NCBI GenBank assembly: GCA_014490595.1
Contig: CP061031.1
Span: 1,674,001 to 1,738,000 of the forward strand
Source: Corynebacterium wankanglinii
GTDB lineage: Bacteria; Actinomycetota; Actinomycetes; Mycobacteriales; Mycobacteriaceae
Length of the DNA stretch: 64,000 bases
Direction of reading: 5' to 3'
The stretch's first letter is position 1; every line of letters starts with the position of its first letter. The notes under the pieces were generated by a model, which had not been told where the DNA came from, ran no database searches, and was given only the letters and a program-made list of their open reading frames with translations. Positions 9,444-17,957 of the stretch are shown here, one piece after another. A program made the position numbers and the translations under genes.

Positions 9444-11366
9444 ATGTGTGGCCTTCTTGCCCTGCTTTCTGCAGACGCGAACGCAGCCCAGTTTGTTCAA
9501 CCGGTAGAGCGCGCCCTGCCGTGCATGTACCACCGCGGCCCCGACGCGGCCGGCACGTGGAATGACGATCACGCCGTATTCGGCTTCAACCGCCTGGCCA
9601 TCATCGACATCGAACACTCCCACCAGCCGCTGCGCTGGGGCCCGGCCAACAACCCGGAGCGTTACGCCCTGACCTTCAACGGGGAGATCTACAACTACAT
9701 CGAGTTGCGCGAGGAACTCACCGCGGCGGGCTACACCTTCAACACCAGCGGCGACGGCGAGCCGATCGTAGTCGGCTTCCACCACTGGGGCGCCAACGTG
9801 GTCGAGCACCTGCGGGGCATGTTCGCCTTCGTCATCTGGGACACCGAAACAAAGACGATGTTCGCCGCGCGCGACCAGTTCGGCATCAAGCCGTTGTTCT
9901 ACGCCACTACCGGCAAGGGCACGGTGTTCGCCTCAGAGAAGAAGTCGATCCTGGAGATGGCCTCGGAATTGGGTCTAGGCCTGGAACTTGATCGACGCGC
10001 GATCGAGCACTACGTGGACCTGCAGTACGTGCCGGAGCCGGAGAGCCTGCACAAGGAGATCCGCCGCGTCGAATCCGGCTGCACTGTCACCCTCAAGCCC
10101 GGCGGCGAGGTTCACTCCGACCGCTACTTCAAGCCCCACTTCTCACCGCAGCCGGTAGTGAAAGGCAAGGAGCAGGACCTCTACGACCGCATCGCGCGCG
10201 CGTTGGAGAACTCCGTGGAAAAGCACATGCGTGCCGACGTCACCGTCGGTTCCTTCCTCTCCGGCGGCATTGACTCCACCGCTATCGCCGCCCTGGCCAA
10301 GCGTCACAATCCGAACCTGCTCACCTTCACCACCGGCTTCGAGCGCGAGGGCTATTCCGAAGTAGATGTGGCCGCCGAATCCGCAGAGGCCATCGGGGTG
10401 GAGCACATCGTCAAGATCGTCTCCCCCGAGGAGTACGCCGACGCCATCCCGAAAATCATGTGGTACCTGGACGACCCGGTGGCGGATCCCTCACTGGTGC
10501 CGCTCTTCTTTGTGGCACAGGAAGCGCGCAAGCACGTCAAGGTCGTATTGTCGGGCGAGGGCGCAGACGAGCTGTTCGGCGGCTACACCATCTACAAGGA
10601 GCCGCTCTCGCTCGCCCCGTTTGAGAAACTGCCGAGCGCGCTAAACAAGGGCCTGAACCGCCTCAGCCGCGTGCTGCCGGACGGTGTGAAGGGCAAGAGC
10701 CTCCTCGAGCGCGGGACCACCCCCATTGAGGACCGCTACTACGGAAACGCCCGCTCCTTCAACTTCGAGCAGCTCAACCGTGTGTTGCCGTGGGCGAAAC
10801 GCGAATGGGACCACCGCGAGGTCACCGCACCGATCTACGCCGCCTCCACCGAGATGGACCCGGTGGCGCGCATGCAGAACCTGGACCTGTTCACCTGGAT
10901 GCGCGGCGACATCCTGGTCAAGGCCGACAAGATGAACATGGCGAACTCGCTCGAGCTCCGTGTGCCTTTCCTGGATAAGGAAGTCTTCGAGGTCGCCCAG
11001 ACCATCCCCTACGACCAGAAGATCGCGGGCGGCACCACCAAGTACGCCCTGCGCAAGGCGATGGAGCAAATCGTGCCCCCGCACGTGCTGCACCGCAAGA
11101 AGCTGGGCTTCCCGGTGCCCATGCGCCACTGGCTGGCGGGCGATGAGCTCTTCGGGTGGGCGCAAGACACCATCCGCGAGTCCCAGACCGACGACATCTT
11201 CGCCAAGGACGAAGTCCTTGAGATGCTCAAGGAGCACCGCGACGGCGTGTCCGACCACTCCCGCCGCCTCTGGACGGTGCTCGCCTTCATGGTGTGGCAC
11301 GGCATCTTTGTCGAGCACCGCATCGACCCGCAGATCGAGCACAAGGACTACCCGGTCCAGCTCTAG
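9444..11366 (+). CDS. ltsA: glutamine amidotransferase LtsA (mDAP amidation)
   Basis: This 640-residue protein of the asparagine synthetase type has the same length as C. glutamicum LtsA. The N-terminal class II glutaminase domain starts with MCGLLALLS, leaving Cys2 as nucleophile, and includes YHRGPDAAG and NGEIYNY. The C-terminal synthetase domain (~240-530) has the ATP pyrophosphatase loop SGGIDST and SGEGADELFGGY. LtsA amidates meso-diaminopimelate in peptidoglycan; its loss gives lysozyme and temperature sensitivity. The ATG at 9444, preceded by GGAGAGG, was chosen because Cys2 must be exposed after Met removal. Confidence 0.93.
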   Translation: MCGLLALLSADANAAQFVQPVERALPCMYHRGPDAAGTWNDDHAVFGFNRLAIIDIEHSHQPLRWGPANNPERYALTFNGEIYNYIELREELTAAGYTFNTSGDGEPIVVGFHHWGANVVEHLRGMFAFVIWDTETKTMFAARDQFGIKPLFYATTGKGTVFASEKKSILEMASELGLGLELDRRAIEHYVDLQYVPEPESLHKEIRRVESGCTVTLKPGGEVHSDRYFKPHFSPQPVVKGKEQDLYDRIARALENSVEKHMRADVTVGSFLSGGIDSTAIAALAKRHNPNLLTFTTGFEREGYSEVDVAAESAEAIGVEHIVKIVSPEEYADAIPKIMWYLDDPVADPSLVPLFFVAQEARKHVKVVLSGEGADELFGGYTIYKEPLSLAPFEKLPSALNKGLNRLSRVLPDGVKGKSLLERGTTPIEDRYYGNARSFNFEQLNRVLPWAKREWDHREVTAPIYAASTEMDPVARMQNLDLFTWMRGDILVKADKMNMANSLELRVPFLDKEVFEVAQTIPYDQKIAGGTTKYALRKAMEQIVPPHVLHRKKLGFPVPMRHWLAGDELFGWAQDTIRESQTDDIFAKDEVLEMLKEHRDGVSDHSRRLWTVLAFMVWHGIFVEHRIDPQIEHKDYPVQL

Positions 11367-11440
11367 GTAGCGCCTGCACTACCTCAAACGTAGCGCCAGG
11401 GGTGTTGTGCCGCGACCCGCATGCCGGTTGGATGAAATGC

Positions 11441-12424
11441 ATGTCAAAAGCACGCAAGATTCTCCTCACGGTCGGCGGCCTGATAGTTGCGCTCATTCTC
11501 GCAGCGGCTACCGTCTTGTACGTTTACGGTCCCACTGTCACCGCCATGTACACCGGCACCGCTCGGTTCTTTGGCACGGACACCCCGAAGCGCTACACCT
11601 CTACGGTGCTCGACCTCGCCGACCAGGGCATCTACGCAGACTCTGCGGAGTTTGCGGAGGCCAGCGCGGCCGCTCGAGAGGAAGCGAAGCACGCGGAGAC
11701 GCTCGACGACATCCGTCCCGCACTCGACAAGGCGGTACACGCCGCCGGAGGCAAGCACTCCAAACTGTTCGCACCGGTCACTGGCGACGATGACGAGGTT
11801 GCTGAAACGGAGGCCGCCAGAGTGGCGGTCAGAAACGGCGTCGCGGTTGCAACGGTGCCTGGAATCGACCGTCACGCTGACATCCAGGCATACGCGGACA
11901 CCCTCACCAGCGGCCTGATCCAAGCCCGGGATGATGGGGCTTGTGGGGCTATCGTGGACCTGCGCGGTAACTACGGTGGCGATATGGGACCAATGCTCGC
12001 AGGTCTCTCACCTCTACTTCCGGACGGGGAGGTGCTCGAATTTGTTACAGCAAGCGGCTCGATGCCGGTCAACGTCAGCGGTAACGCGGTCAACGGCGGA
12101 GGGAGCGCCCTGGAAACCGCGGGTGGCAAATGGGACGCGCCTACCGCTGTGCTTGTGGACGAAAACACCGCCTCGTCCGGCGAAGCGACGATGTTGTCGT
12201 TCCGCGGCTTGGAACGCTCGCGCAGCTTCGGTGCGCCGACGGCCGGCTATGCCTCGGCCAACATGGTCTACGACTTTCCCGACGGGAGCAACCTGATGCT
12301 CACCATTGCGAAGGATCGCGCCCGCACCGGCGAAACGTTCGCGGAGGATCCCATTCGTCCCGATACCGAGGGCGGTGAAGCAGACGCGCTGGCGTGGCTC
12401 GCCGAGGAGCATGGCTGCCGGTAG
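11441..12424 (+). CDS. membrane-anchored S41 family peptidase
   Basis: This 327-residue protein has an N-terminal membrane segment (~7-28) followed by an extracytoplasmic domain. The C-terminal part has S41 (tail-specific protease) features: GAIVDLRGNYGGDMGPM and VDENTASSGEATML with nucleophile S245 or S246. No PDZ domain is evident, so it is not a full CtpA-type enzyme. It lies 74 bases after ltsA and could be co-transcribed with it. The start could also be an ATG at 11432. The substrate is unknown. Confidence 0.78.
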   Translation: MSKARKILLTVGGLIVALILAAATVLYVYGPTVTAMYTGTARFFGTDTPKRYTSTVLDLADQGIYADSAEFAEASAAAREEAKHAETLDDIRPALDKAVHAAGGKHSKLFAPVTGDDDEVAETEAARVAVRNGVAVATVPGIDRHADIQAYADTLTSGLIQARDDGACGAIVDLRGNYGGDMGPMLAGLSPLLPDGEVLEFVTASGSMPVNVSGNAVNGGGSALETAGGKWDAPTAVLVDENTASSGEATMLSFRGLERSRSFGAPTAGYASANMVYDFPDGSNLMLTIAKDRARTGETFAEDPIRPDTEGGEADALAWLAEEHGCR

Positions 12425-12432
12425 CACACGAA

Positions 12433-12465
12433 AAAGCTCCGCACCGTGTTCCGGTGCGGAGCTTT
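12433..12465. terminator. bidirectional terminator between the S41 peptidase gene and erpA
   Basis: AAAGCTCCGCACCG (12433-12446) and CGGTGCGGAGCTTT (12452-12465) form a 14-bp perfect stem with a 5-base loop. A- and T-rich flanks lie on both sides, so it can serve both convergent genes. Confidence 0.9.
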
Positions 12466-12484
12466 CGTCTTCAAGCAGGAGCGA

Positions 12485-12829
12485 TTAGTTGAAGCTGTCG
12501 CCGCAGGCGCAAGCGGAGCCCGCATTCGGGTTGTCGATGGTGAACCCCTGCTGCTCGATGGTGTCCGCGAAGTCGATCGTGGCGCCCATCAGGTAGGGCA
12601 CGCTCATCTTGTCCACGACGAGACGGACGCCACCGACCTCGTCGGCCTTGTCGCCGTCCAGGTCGCGGTCGTCGAAGTAGAGCTGGTAGCGCAAGCCAGC
12701 GCAGCCGCCGGGCTGGACGGCGATGCGCAGGGAGAGGTCATTGCGCCCCTCCTGGTCAAGCAGAGCTTTCGCCTTCGCCGCGGCGGCCTCGGTCAGGTTC
12801 ACGCCAGTGGTAGAGGTGGGGGCAGTCAT
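12485..12829 (-). CDS. erpA: iron-sulfur cluster insertion protein (HesB/ErpA family)
   Basis: This 114-residue A-type carrier has the three invariant cysteines: C43 in GGCAGLRY and C107/C109 in the C-terminal CACGDSF. These proteins receive [Fe-S] clusters from the SUF system and deliver them to apo-enzymes. Likely clients in this window are QcrA and LipA, though that is inference. The single ATG fits the family length. Confidence 0.92.
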   Translation of the reverse strand: MTAPTSTTGVNLTEAAAAKAKALLDQEGRNDLSLRIAVQPGGCAGLRYQLYFDDRDLDGDKADEVGGVRLVVDKMSVPYLMGATIDFADTIEQQGFTIDNPNAGSACACGDSFN

Positions 12830-12970
12830 TGCAGTCTCCTTCGTGCGTCGACTTCAAGCTTCGATGTTCAAGTGTGCGCCCATGCTACGCGCCACTCGCT
12901 ACTGACTGTGCAACCGGCCACCCTGCCGGTCTATTCCACTCGGACGAATTGGCCTTGTAGCCTAATGGGC

Positions 12971-13687
12971 GTGAAACTTCCCTGGCAGAAAACCGAGCAA
13001 GATGCCGACGCGGCCGCTGGCACCGGCTCGACGAAGGTCGAGCTGCCTGACGCGAAGCCGGAGGCGAACCAGCAGGCGGAGGCGAAGCTGCCCAAGGGCT
13101 ACACCCCGCCAAAGGGCCGCCCAACGCCCAAGCGCATCGACCAAGAGATCAAGCGCGGCGTGGTGCGCGACCCGAACGCGGCCACTCCGGCGCAGGTTCG
13201 TCAGCGTGAAAAAGAGCTGAAGAAAACCATGTCCAAGGAGGAGTGGAAGGCGCACAAGAAGCAGGTGCGGGAGGAAAACCGCGCCCGCAACCGCGAGATG
13301 CAGGCGCGCATTGACGCCGGCGACGAGCGCTACCTCTCCGAACGCGACCGAGGCGAGGTCCGCGGCTTCGTGCGCGATTGGGTGGATTCCAAGCGCTTCT
13401 TCAACAACTACGTCATGCCAGCCGCCCTGGTGCTTCTGGTGATCATGCTCATCGGCACCTGGTTGCCGCGGGTGTCCGCCGTGCTGTCTCTTCTAAGCCT
13501 GCTGTTTATGCTGACCATCTTCATCGAGGGCTTCATCATCGGCAACCGCGCCAACCGCGCGGTCCGGGCGAAGTTCCCGGAGGCCGACACTGGCTTCGGC
13601 CTGGGCATGTATGCGTTCTCCCGCGCCACCCAACCGCGCAACTGGCGCACCCCGAAGCCGCGCGTCGCCGTCGGGGCAAAGGTCTAG
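12971..13687 (+). CDS. DUF3043 family membrane protein
   Basis: This 238-residue protein starts with KLPWQKTEQ, has a charged, Lys- and Glu-rich cytoplasmic half (to ~135), the segment GEVRGFVRDWVDSK and then two membrane helices (~150-190) followed by AVRAKFPEAD. This is the DUF3043 pattern conserved in Actinobacteria; its function is unknown. The GTG at 12971 is 7 bases after TAGCCT (12958-12963) without any Shine-Dalgarno sequence, suggesting a leaderless start. An ATG at 12965 is the alternative. cobT follows 3 bases after the stop. Confidence 0.85.
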   Translation: MKLPWQKTEQDADAAAGTGSTKVELPDAKPEANQQAEAKLPKGYTPPKGRPTPKRIDQEIKRGVVRDPNAATPAQVRQREKELKKTMSKEEWKAHKKQVREENRARNREMQARIDAGDERYLSERDRGEVRGFVRDWVDSKRFFNNYVMPAALVLLVIMLIGTWLPRVSAVLSLLSLLFMLTIFIEGFIIGNRANRAVRAKFPEADTGFGLGMYAFSRATQPRNWRTPKPRVAVGAKV

Positions 13688-13690
13688 ATC

Positions 13691-14677
13691 ATGCACTTCC
13701 CGCCGGTCGAAGCTCCAGCGCAATCTCACAGGCACGCCGTGGCCGACGCTCTGGCTGAGTCCGCTAGCGGTCTCGCGCTGGGGCGCCTTGGCTCCCTTGC
13801 TGCGTGGATAGCGGCGGTTCAAGGAACGGTCGTGCCCAAGCCGTTCTCCCGGGCGCGAGCGATAATCGTGGCAGGAAACCACGGCATCGCTGAGCGCGGC
13901 CTATCCGCGTGGACTGCCGACGCGGGCGCCGCACAAGCCAACGAACTGCGCGCGGGCGGCGGCCCAGGCCAGTCCGCAGCGCGTGTGGCAGGGGCGAGTG
14001 TTCGCCTCATCGGCGACTATCTCGATGCTCCTACCGGCGCCATCGATGTGGAGTCTGCGGTGTCCTCCGAGGTCTGGGAAGCAGCCCTCGCGGCCGGTGC
14101 GGAGGTCGCGGACAACGAGATCGACGCTGGTGCTGACCTCATCGTCGCCGGGGATATCGGGGTTGGCAACACCACTGTGGCCGCCGCCGTCTACGGCACG
14201 TTGACCCGCACCGAGCCGGTCAAAGCGATCGGTCGCGGCTCCGGCATCAACGACAAGGTGTGGAAGATCAAGTCCGCCGCCGTGCGTGACGCAATGTTCC
14301 GGGTGCGCAATTTCCGGGACGACACACCGCGGGTGTGTGCGGAACTGACGGGTCCGGACTTCGCCTTCCTGGTCGGGCTCATCGCCCAGTCGGCCGCCCG
14401 GCGCACGCCGGTGCTCGTCGGGGAGGTCTACCCCACCATGGCCGCATACGTGGCCGAGCGGCTGGCGCCCGGCACCAAAGAATGGCTCATCGCCGGGCAG
14501 GCAACGAGCGAGCCGGCCCACACCGGGTGCCTGGAGGCACTAAACCTCAAGCCGGTGATGGCGCTGGACATGAAAACGGGCCAGGGCGCCGGTGCCCTGG
14601 CCGCGTTGCCGCAGCTCAACCTCGCGGCGGAGCTTGCGGGCGAGGTGCTGGCCGAAGGATCGTCGAGAAGCGACTAG
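13691..14677 (+). CDS. cobT: nicotinate-nucleotide-dimethylbenzimidazole phosphoribosyltransferase
   Basis: This 328-residue protein matches Cob[59 protein letters not shown] and [14 protein letters not shown]. The enzyme makes alpha-ribazole phosphate for the lower ligand of cobalamin from nicotinate mononucleotide and dimethylbenzimidazole. In other corynebacteria it is flanked by cobU and cobS; neither is here. It is a little shorter than the usual ~350 residues, mainly at the N-terminus. Its TAG stop shares the palindrome CTAG (14674-14677) with the stop of convergent ilvE. Confidence 0.92.
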   Translation: MHFPPVEAPAQSHRHAVADALAESASGLALGRLGSLAAWIAAVQGTVVPKPFSRARAIIVAGNHGIAERGLSAWTADAGAAQANELRAGGGPGQSAARVAGASVRLIGDYLDAPTGAIDVESAVSSEVWEAALAAGAEVADNEIDAGADLIVAGDIGVGNTTVAAAVYGTLTRTEPVKAIGRGSGINDKVWKIKSAAVRDAMFRVRNFRDDTPRVCAELTGPDFAFLVGLIAQSAARRTPVLVGEVYPTMAAYVAERLAPGTKEWLIAGQATSEPAHTGCLEALNLKPVMALDMKTGQGAGALAALPQLNLAAELAGEVLAEGSSRSD

Positions 14678-15776
14678 CCCTCGATGAGGACGGTGTTCCA
14701 GCCGTGCGTGTCCTCCACCTCGCCAGTCTGGATGCCGCGCAGGCGCTCGCGCATGGCCATGGTGATCTCTCCGGCCTCGTTGTTGTTGACCGTGAACTCG
14801 CCGTCCTTGGACTTCACGGTGCCTACCGGGGTGATCACGGCCGCGGTGCCGCACGCCATGGTCTCGGTGATCGTGCCGTCCTGCGCTCCCGTGCGCCACT
14901 CATCCACCGTGATCTTGCGCTCCTCGGTGGCGTAGCCCAGGTCCTCGGCGACCTGGAGCAGCGACTTGCGGGTGATGCCCGGCAGCAGCGAGCCAGTCAG
15001 TTCCGGGGTGATGATCTTGGCGCTGTCGCCGGAGCCCTCAACGAACATGAGGTTCATGCCGCCCATTTCCTCGATGTACATGCGCTCGCACGCGTCCAGC
15101 CAGACCACCTGATCGCACCCCTTCTCCGCCGCCTGCTGCTGCGCGAGCAGGGACGCGGCGTAGTTGCCGGCGAACTTGGCATCGCCGGTGCCGCCTGGGG
15201 CTGCGCGAACGTAGTCCTCGGAGATCCACACGCTGACCGGCTTCACGCCGCCGTCGAAGTACGCGCCGCGGGCGAGGCGATGATGTAGAAGCTGTAGCTC
15301 GACGAGGCTTCACACCCAGCGTTCTCTCGGTGCCGATCATGAATGGGCGCAGGTAGAGCGACGCCTCCCCGCCGGCCTCGGGCACCCAGTCCTTGTCAAT
15401 CTCCACGATCTGGCGCACCGCCTCCAAGAAGAGTTCCTCCGGCAGCTCCGGCATGGCCATGCGCTCCGCGGAGTTCTGCAGGCGCTTGGCGTTCTGCTCC
15501 GGACGGAAGGCGGTGATGCTGCCGTCGGTGTGGCGGTATGCCTTCAACCCTCGAAGATGGCCTGGCCGTAGTGGAACACGTTCGACGCCGGGTCGAGCGA
15601 AATCTGCTCGTAGGCCCGAACCCGCGCGTCGTGCCAGCCGTTTTCTTAGTCCATTCGATGGAGACCATGTGGTCGGTGAACTGCTGGCCGAACGCCGGGT
15701 CCTCGAGGATCTTCGCGCGCTCGGCGTCGGGGGTGGGGTTGTCGGTCGGGGTGATTGTGAATTCGATCTCAGCCAT
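14674..15776 (-). CDS. ilvE: branched-chain amino acid aminotransferase (four apparent frameshifts)
   Basis: This PLP enzyme interconverts Val, Leu, Ile and their 2-oxo acids. After repair it has 368 residues, the corynebacterial length. The order of frames gives [11 protein letters not shown], then [52 protein letters not shown] and finally [22 protein letters not shown], which contains the PLP lysine (GDAKF). One base is missing at each of four places: TTTTC 15641-15645, after AA 15546-15547, GG 15306-15307 and CC 15266-15267. All are short homopolymers or their edges. The ATG at 15776 lies 7 bases after a minus-strand TACCCT (15789-15784), indicating a leaderless transcript. Confidence 0.86.
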
Positions 15777-15846
15777 AGCGCTAAGGGTACTCCCCGCTTC
15801 ACTAGGCTCGGAGGGCGCAACTGCCCGCACGATGAAAGGACTCCCT

Positions 15847-17331
15847 ATGGCCTTTGAAGTCAGCCTCCCCGCCCGCGGCACCACGGTGCGCGCGACCCCC
15901 GGCACCGCCGCCCCCGAGGGCTCCGCCCTGCTCATCCCCGTGGCCAGCGGCGAGGACGGCATCGAGGTTCCCGTCACGGCGCTCGCTCCGAAGGGGTTGC
16001 TGGAGGCGCTGGTTGCCGTCGGTGCGAAGGGCACCGCGGGTGAGGTCACGCGTCTGCTTATCGACGGCATTCTGGTGATCACGTTCGGCCTCGGTGATGC
16101 CTCGGAGGTTGACGACGAGGCCGTCCGCCGCGGCGCCGGGTCCGCTGCTCGGACGCTCAACGACGTTGAACGCGCCGCGATCTCCACCGAGTTCGGCGTC
16201 GGCCCCATTGTGGAGGGCCTGCTGGGCGGCTACGTCTACACCGGCCTGAAGTCCCGCGCGGAGGTGTTTGACCAGGACAACGCGGACGACCAGACCCCGC
16301 AAACCACCGAGGTCACCGTCGTCGGCGCCGACGAGGCCGAGTACAACTCCGCCGTGGTCCTGGCGGAGTCCGTGAACCTGGCCCGCGACCTGGTCAACAC
16401 CCCAGCGAACTACCTTTACCCAGAGCGCTACGCCAGTGTGATGGGCGAGGTTGCGCAGGCCGCCGGTCTGGACATCGAGGTGCTGGATGAAACCCAGCTG
16501 GAGCAGCAAGGCTTCGGCGGCATCCTCGCTGTCGGCTGCGGTTCCTCCCGCCCGCCGCGCCTGGTGCACCTGACCTGGGCGCCGTCGGGCGCCGGTAAAA
16601 CGGTCGCCTTGGTGGGCAAGGGCATCACCTTCGACACTGGCGGCATTTCGCTGAAGCCCGGTGCCGGCATGGAGGACATGATCTCCGACATGGGCGGCTC
16701 CGCGGCCCAGCTCGCCGCCATCGCCGCAGCTGCGCGACTTGAACTGCCCGTGCGCATCGACGCCTGGCTCCCACTCGCCGAGAACATGCCGTCCGGCACC
16801 GCCACCCGCCCGGGCGATGTGATCACCCACTACGGCGGCATCACCAGCGAGGTCATCAACACCGACGCGGAGGGCCGCCTCGTGCTTGCCGACGCCATCG
16901 CGCGTGCCTGCGAGGACAACCCGGCCTACCTCATCGAAACCGCGACGCTGACCGGCGCGCAGCTGGTGGCGCTGGGCAACCGCACCGCCGGCGTGATGGG
17001 CTCGGAAGAACTGCGCGACCTCATCGCAGAGTCCGGCCGCGAGGTTGGCGAGCAAGCCTGGACGATGCCGCTGCTGGAGGAGCAGGAGGACGAGCTGAAG
17101 TCCCCCATCGCCGACATTCGCAACACCCATAACGCGCGCACCGGCGGCATGCTGTTCGCCGGGCTTTATCTGTCCCGTTTCGTGCCAGAGGACACGGAGT
17201 GGGCCCACATCGATGTCGCCGGCCCCGCCTGGAACGGCGGCAGCCCCTACGGCTACACCCCGAAGCGGGCAACTGGCGCGCCTGTGCGGACGATCGTGGA
17301 GGCGGTGACGCGCCTCGTCGATAAGCAGTAG
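15847..17331 (+). CDS. pepA: leucyl aminopeptidase (M17)
   Basis: This 494-residue cytosolic aminopeptidase has an N-terminal macro-like domain (~1-160) and a C-terminal catalytic domain with the metal and bicarbonate sites: GKGITFDTGGISLKP, MGGSAAQLAA and the signature NTDAEGRLVLADA. The enzyme removes N-terminal residues from peptides and normally works as a hexamer. The ATG at 15847 has AAAGGA upstream. It is divergent from ilvE, with only 70 bases between the two starts. Confidence 0.94.
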   Translation: MAFEVSLPARGTTVRATPGTAAPEGSALLIPVASGEDGIEVPVTALAPKGLLEALVAVGAKGTAGEVTRLLIDGILVITFGLGDASEVDDEAVRRGAGSAARTLNDVERAAISTEFGVGPIVEGLLGGYVYTGLKSRAEVFDQDNADDQTPQTTEVTVVGADEAEYNSAVVLAESVNLARDLVNTPANYLYPERYASVMGEVAQAAGLDIEVLDETQLEQQGFGGILAVGCGSSRPPRLVHLTWAPSGAGKTVALVGKGITFDTGGISLKPGAGMEDMISDMGGSAAQLAAIAAAARLELPVRIDAWLPLAENMPSGTATRPGDVITHYGGITSEVINTDAEGRLVLADAIARACEDNPAYLIETATLTGAQLVALGNRTAGVMGSEELRDLIAESGREVGEQAWTMPLLEEQEDELKSPIADIRNTHNARTGGMLFAGLYLSRFVPEDTEWAHIDVAGPAWNGGSPYGYTPKRATGAPVRTIVEAVTRLVDKQ

Positions 17332-17341
17332 CGCTTGGGGT

Positions 17342-17429
17342 GCGCACGATTTGACATGCGCGCCCAGCAATACCTCGCTGACCTGCGGCGTTGTGGTGGG
17401 CGGTGCAGCCGGTATGTCAGATCGTGCGC
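17342..17429. repeat. long imperfect inverted repeat downstream of pepA
   Basis: GCGCACGATTTGACATGC (17342-17359) and GTATGTCAGATCGTGCGC (17412-17429) are inverted copies matching at 16 of 18 positions, with a 52-base loop. It lies between two convergent genes, so it may work as a bidirectional terminator, although it lacks a clear T tail. Confidence 0.55.
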
Positions 17430-17436
17430 GCGCTCG

Positions 17437-17841
17437 CTAGCTGTAGGGGTTTTCGCCCCGCTCGAACTTGGCGCGGCGCTCTTTTTGCTCCTCCCGCTTG
17501 CGCAGAATCCGCTCCTGTTCAATCTTCTTCCGCATACGGTCGGGGTATCCCGTCTCTTCGACGTCGTAGAGCATGATGCCCAGCATGTTCGCCACCTGAT
17601 CGATGCCCTTGGGTCCGCCGATGCGACGGCGGGTGTAATTGCCCTGCTCATCGACGAGGACGACGGACATCTCGTTGACCATCGTCTCCGGCTCCACAAA
17701 CCCCTCCACAAAGGCACGGCCCACAACCCAGTCGCGCAGATACTGCGCATCGTCCGGACGGATCGTCTCCCCAGGCGCGCGGGGCGGTTTAAACGTTGTG
17801 GACTTCTTGCCTTTGCCGAAAAGGTTGAACACGCCCCACAT
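17437..17841 (-). CDS. conserved hypothetical protein
   Basis: This soluble protein of about 134 residues begins MWGVFNLFGKGKK, has a basic N-terminus and ends in a Lys/Arg/Glu-rich helix (DRMRKKIEQERILRKREEQKERRAKFERGENPYS shortened here to its ends, DRMRKKIEQE and RAKFERGENPYS). The middle (ETMVNEMSVVLVDEQGNYT) looks like a compact beta region. I recognise no domain. It sits opposite pepA and divergent from the E2 gene, a position kept in related genomes. The start could also be the preceding ATG at 17844 or one at 17874. Confidence 0.7.
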   Translation of the reverse strand: MWGVFNLFGKGKKSTTFKPPRAPGETIRPDDAQYLRDWVVGRAFVEGFVEPETMVNEMSVVLVDEQGNYTRRRIGGPKGIDQVANMLGIMLYDVEETGYPDRMRKKIEQERILRKREEQKERRAKFERGENPYS

Positions 17842-17957
17842 CATACGGTGCACCCCCGCCGCAGAAAAGGTCACCCCTTGGGCAACGTGCGGGGCTCGTT
17901 ACAGGTACGCTTTGTGGCTGTATAGCTTCCAACGTTTCGATGAGGAGACTTTAAGAG

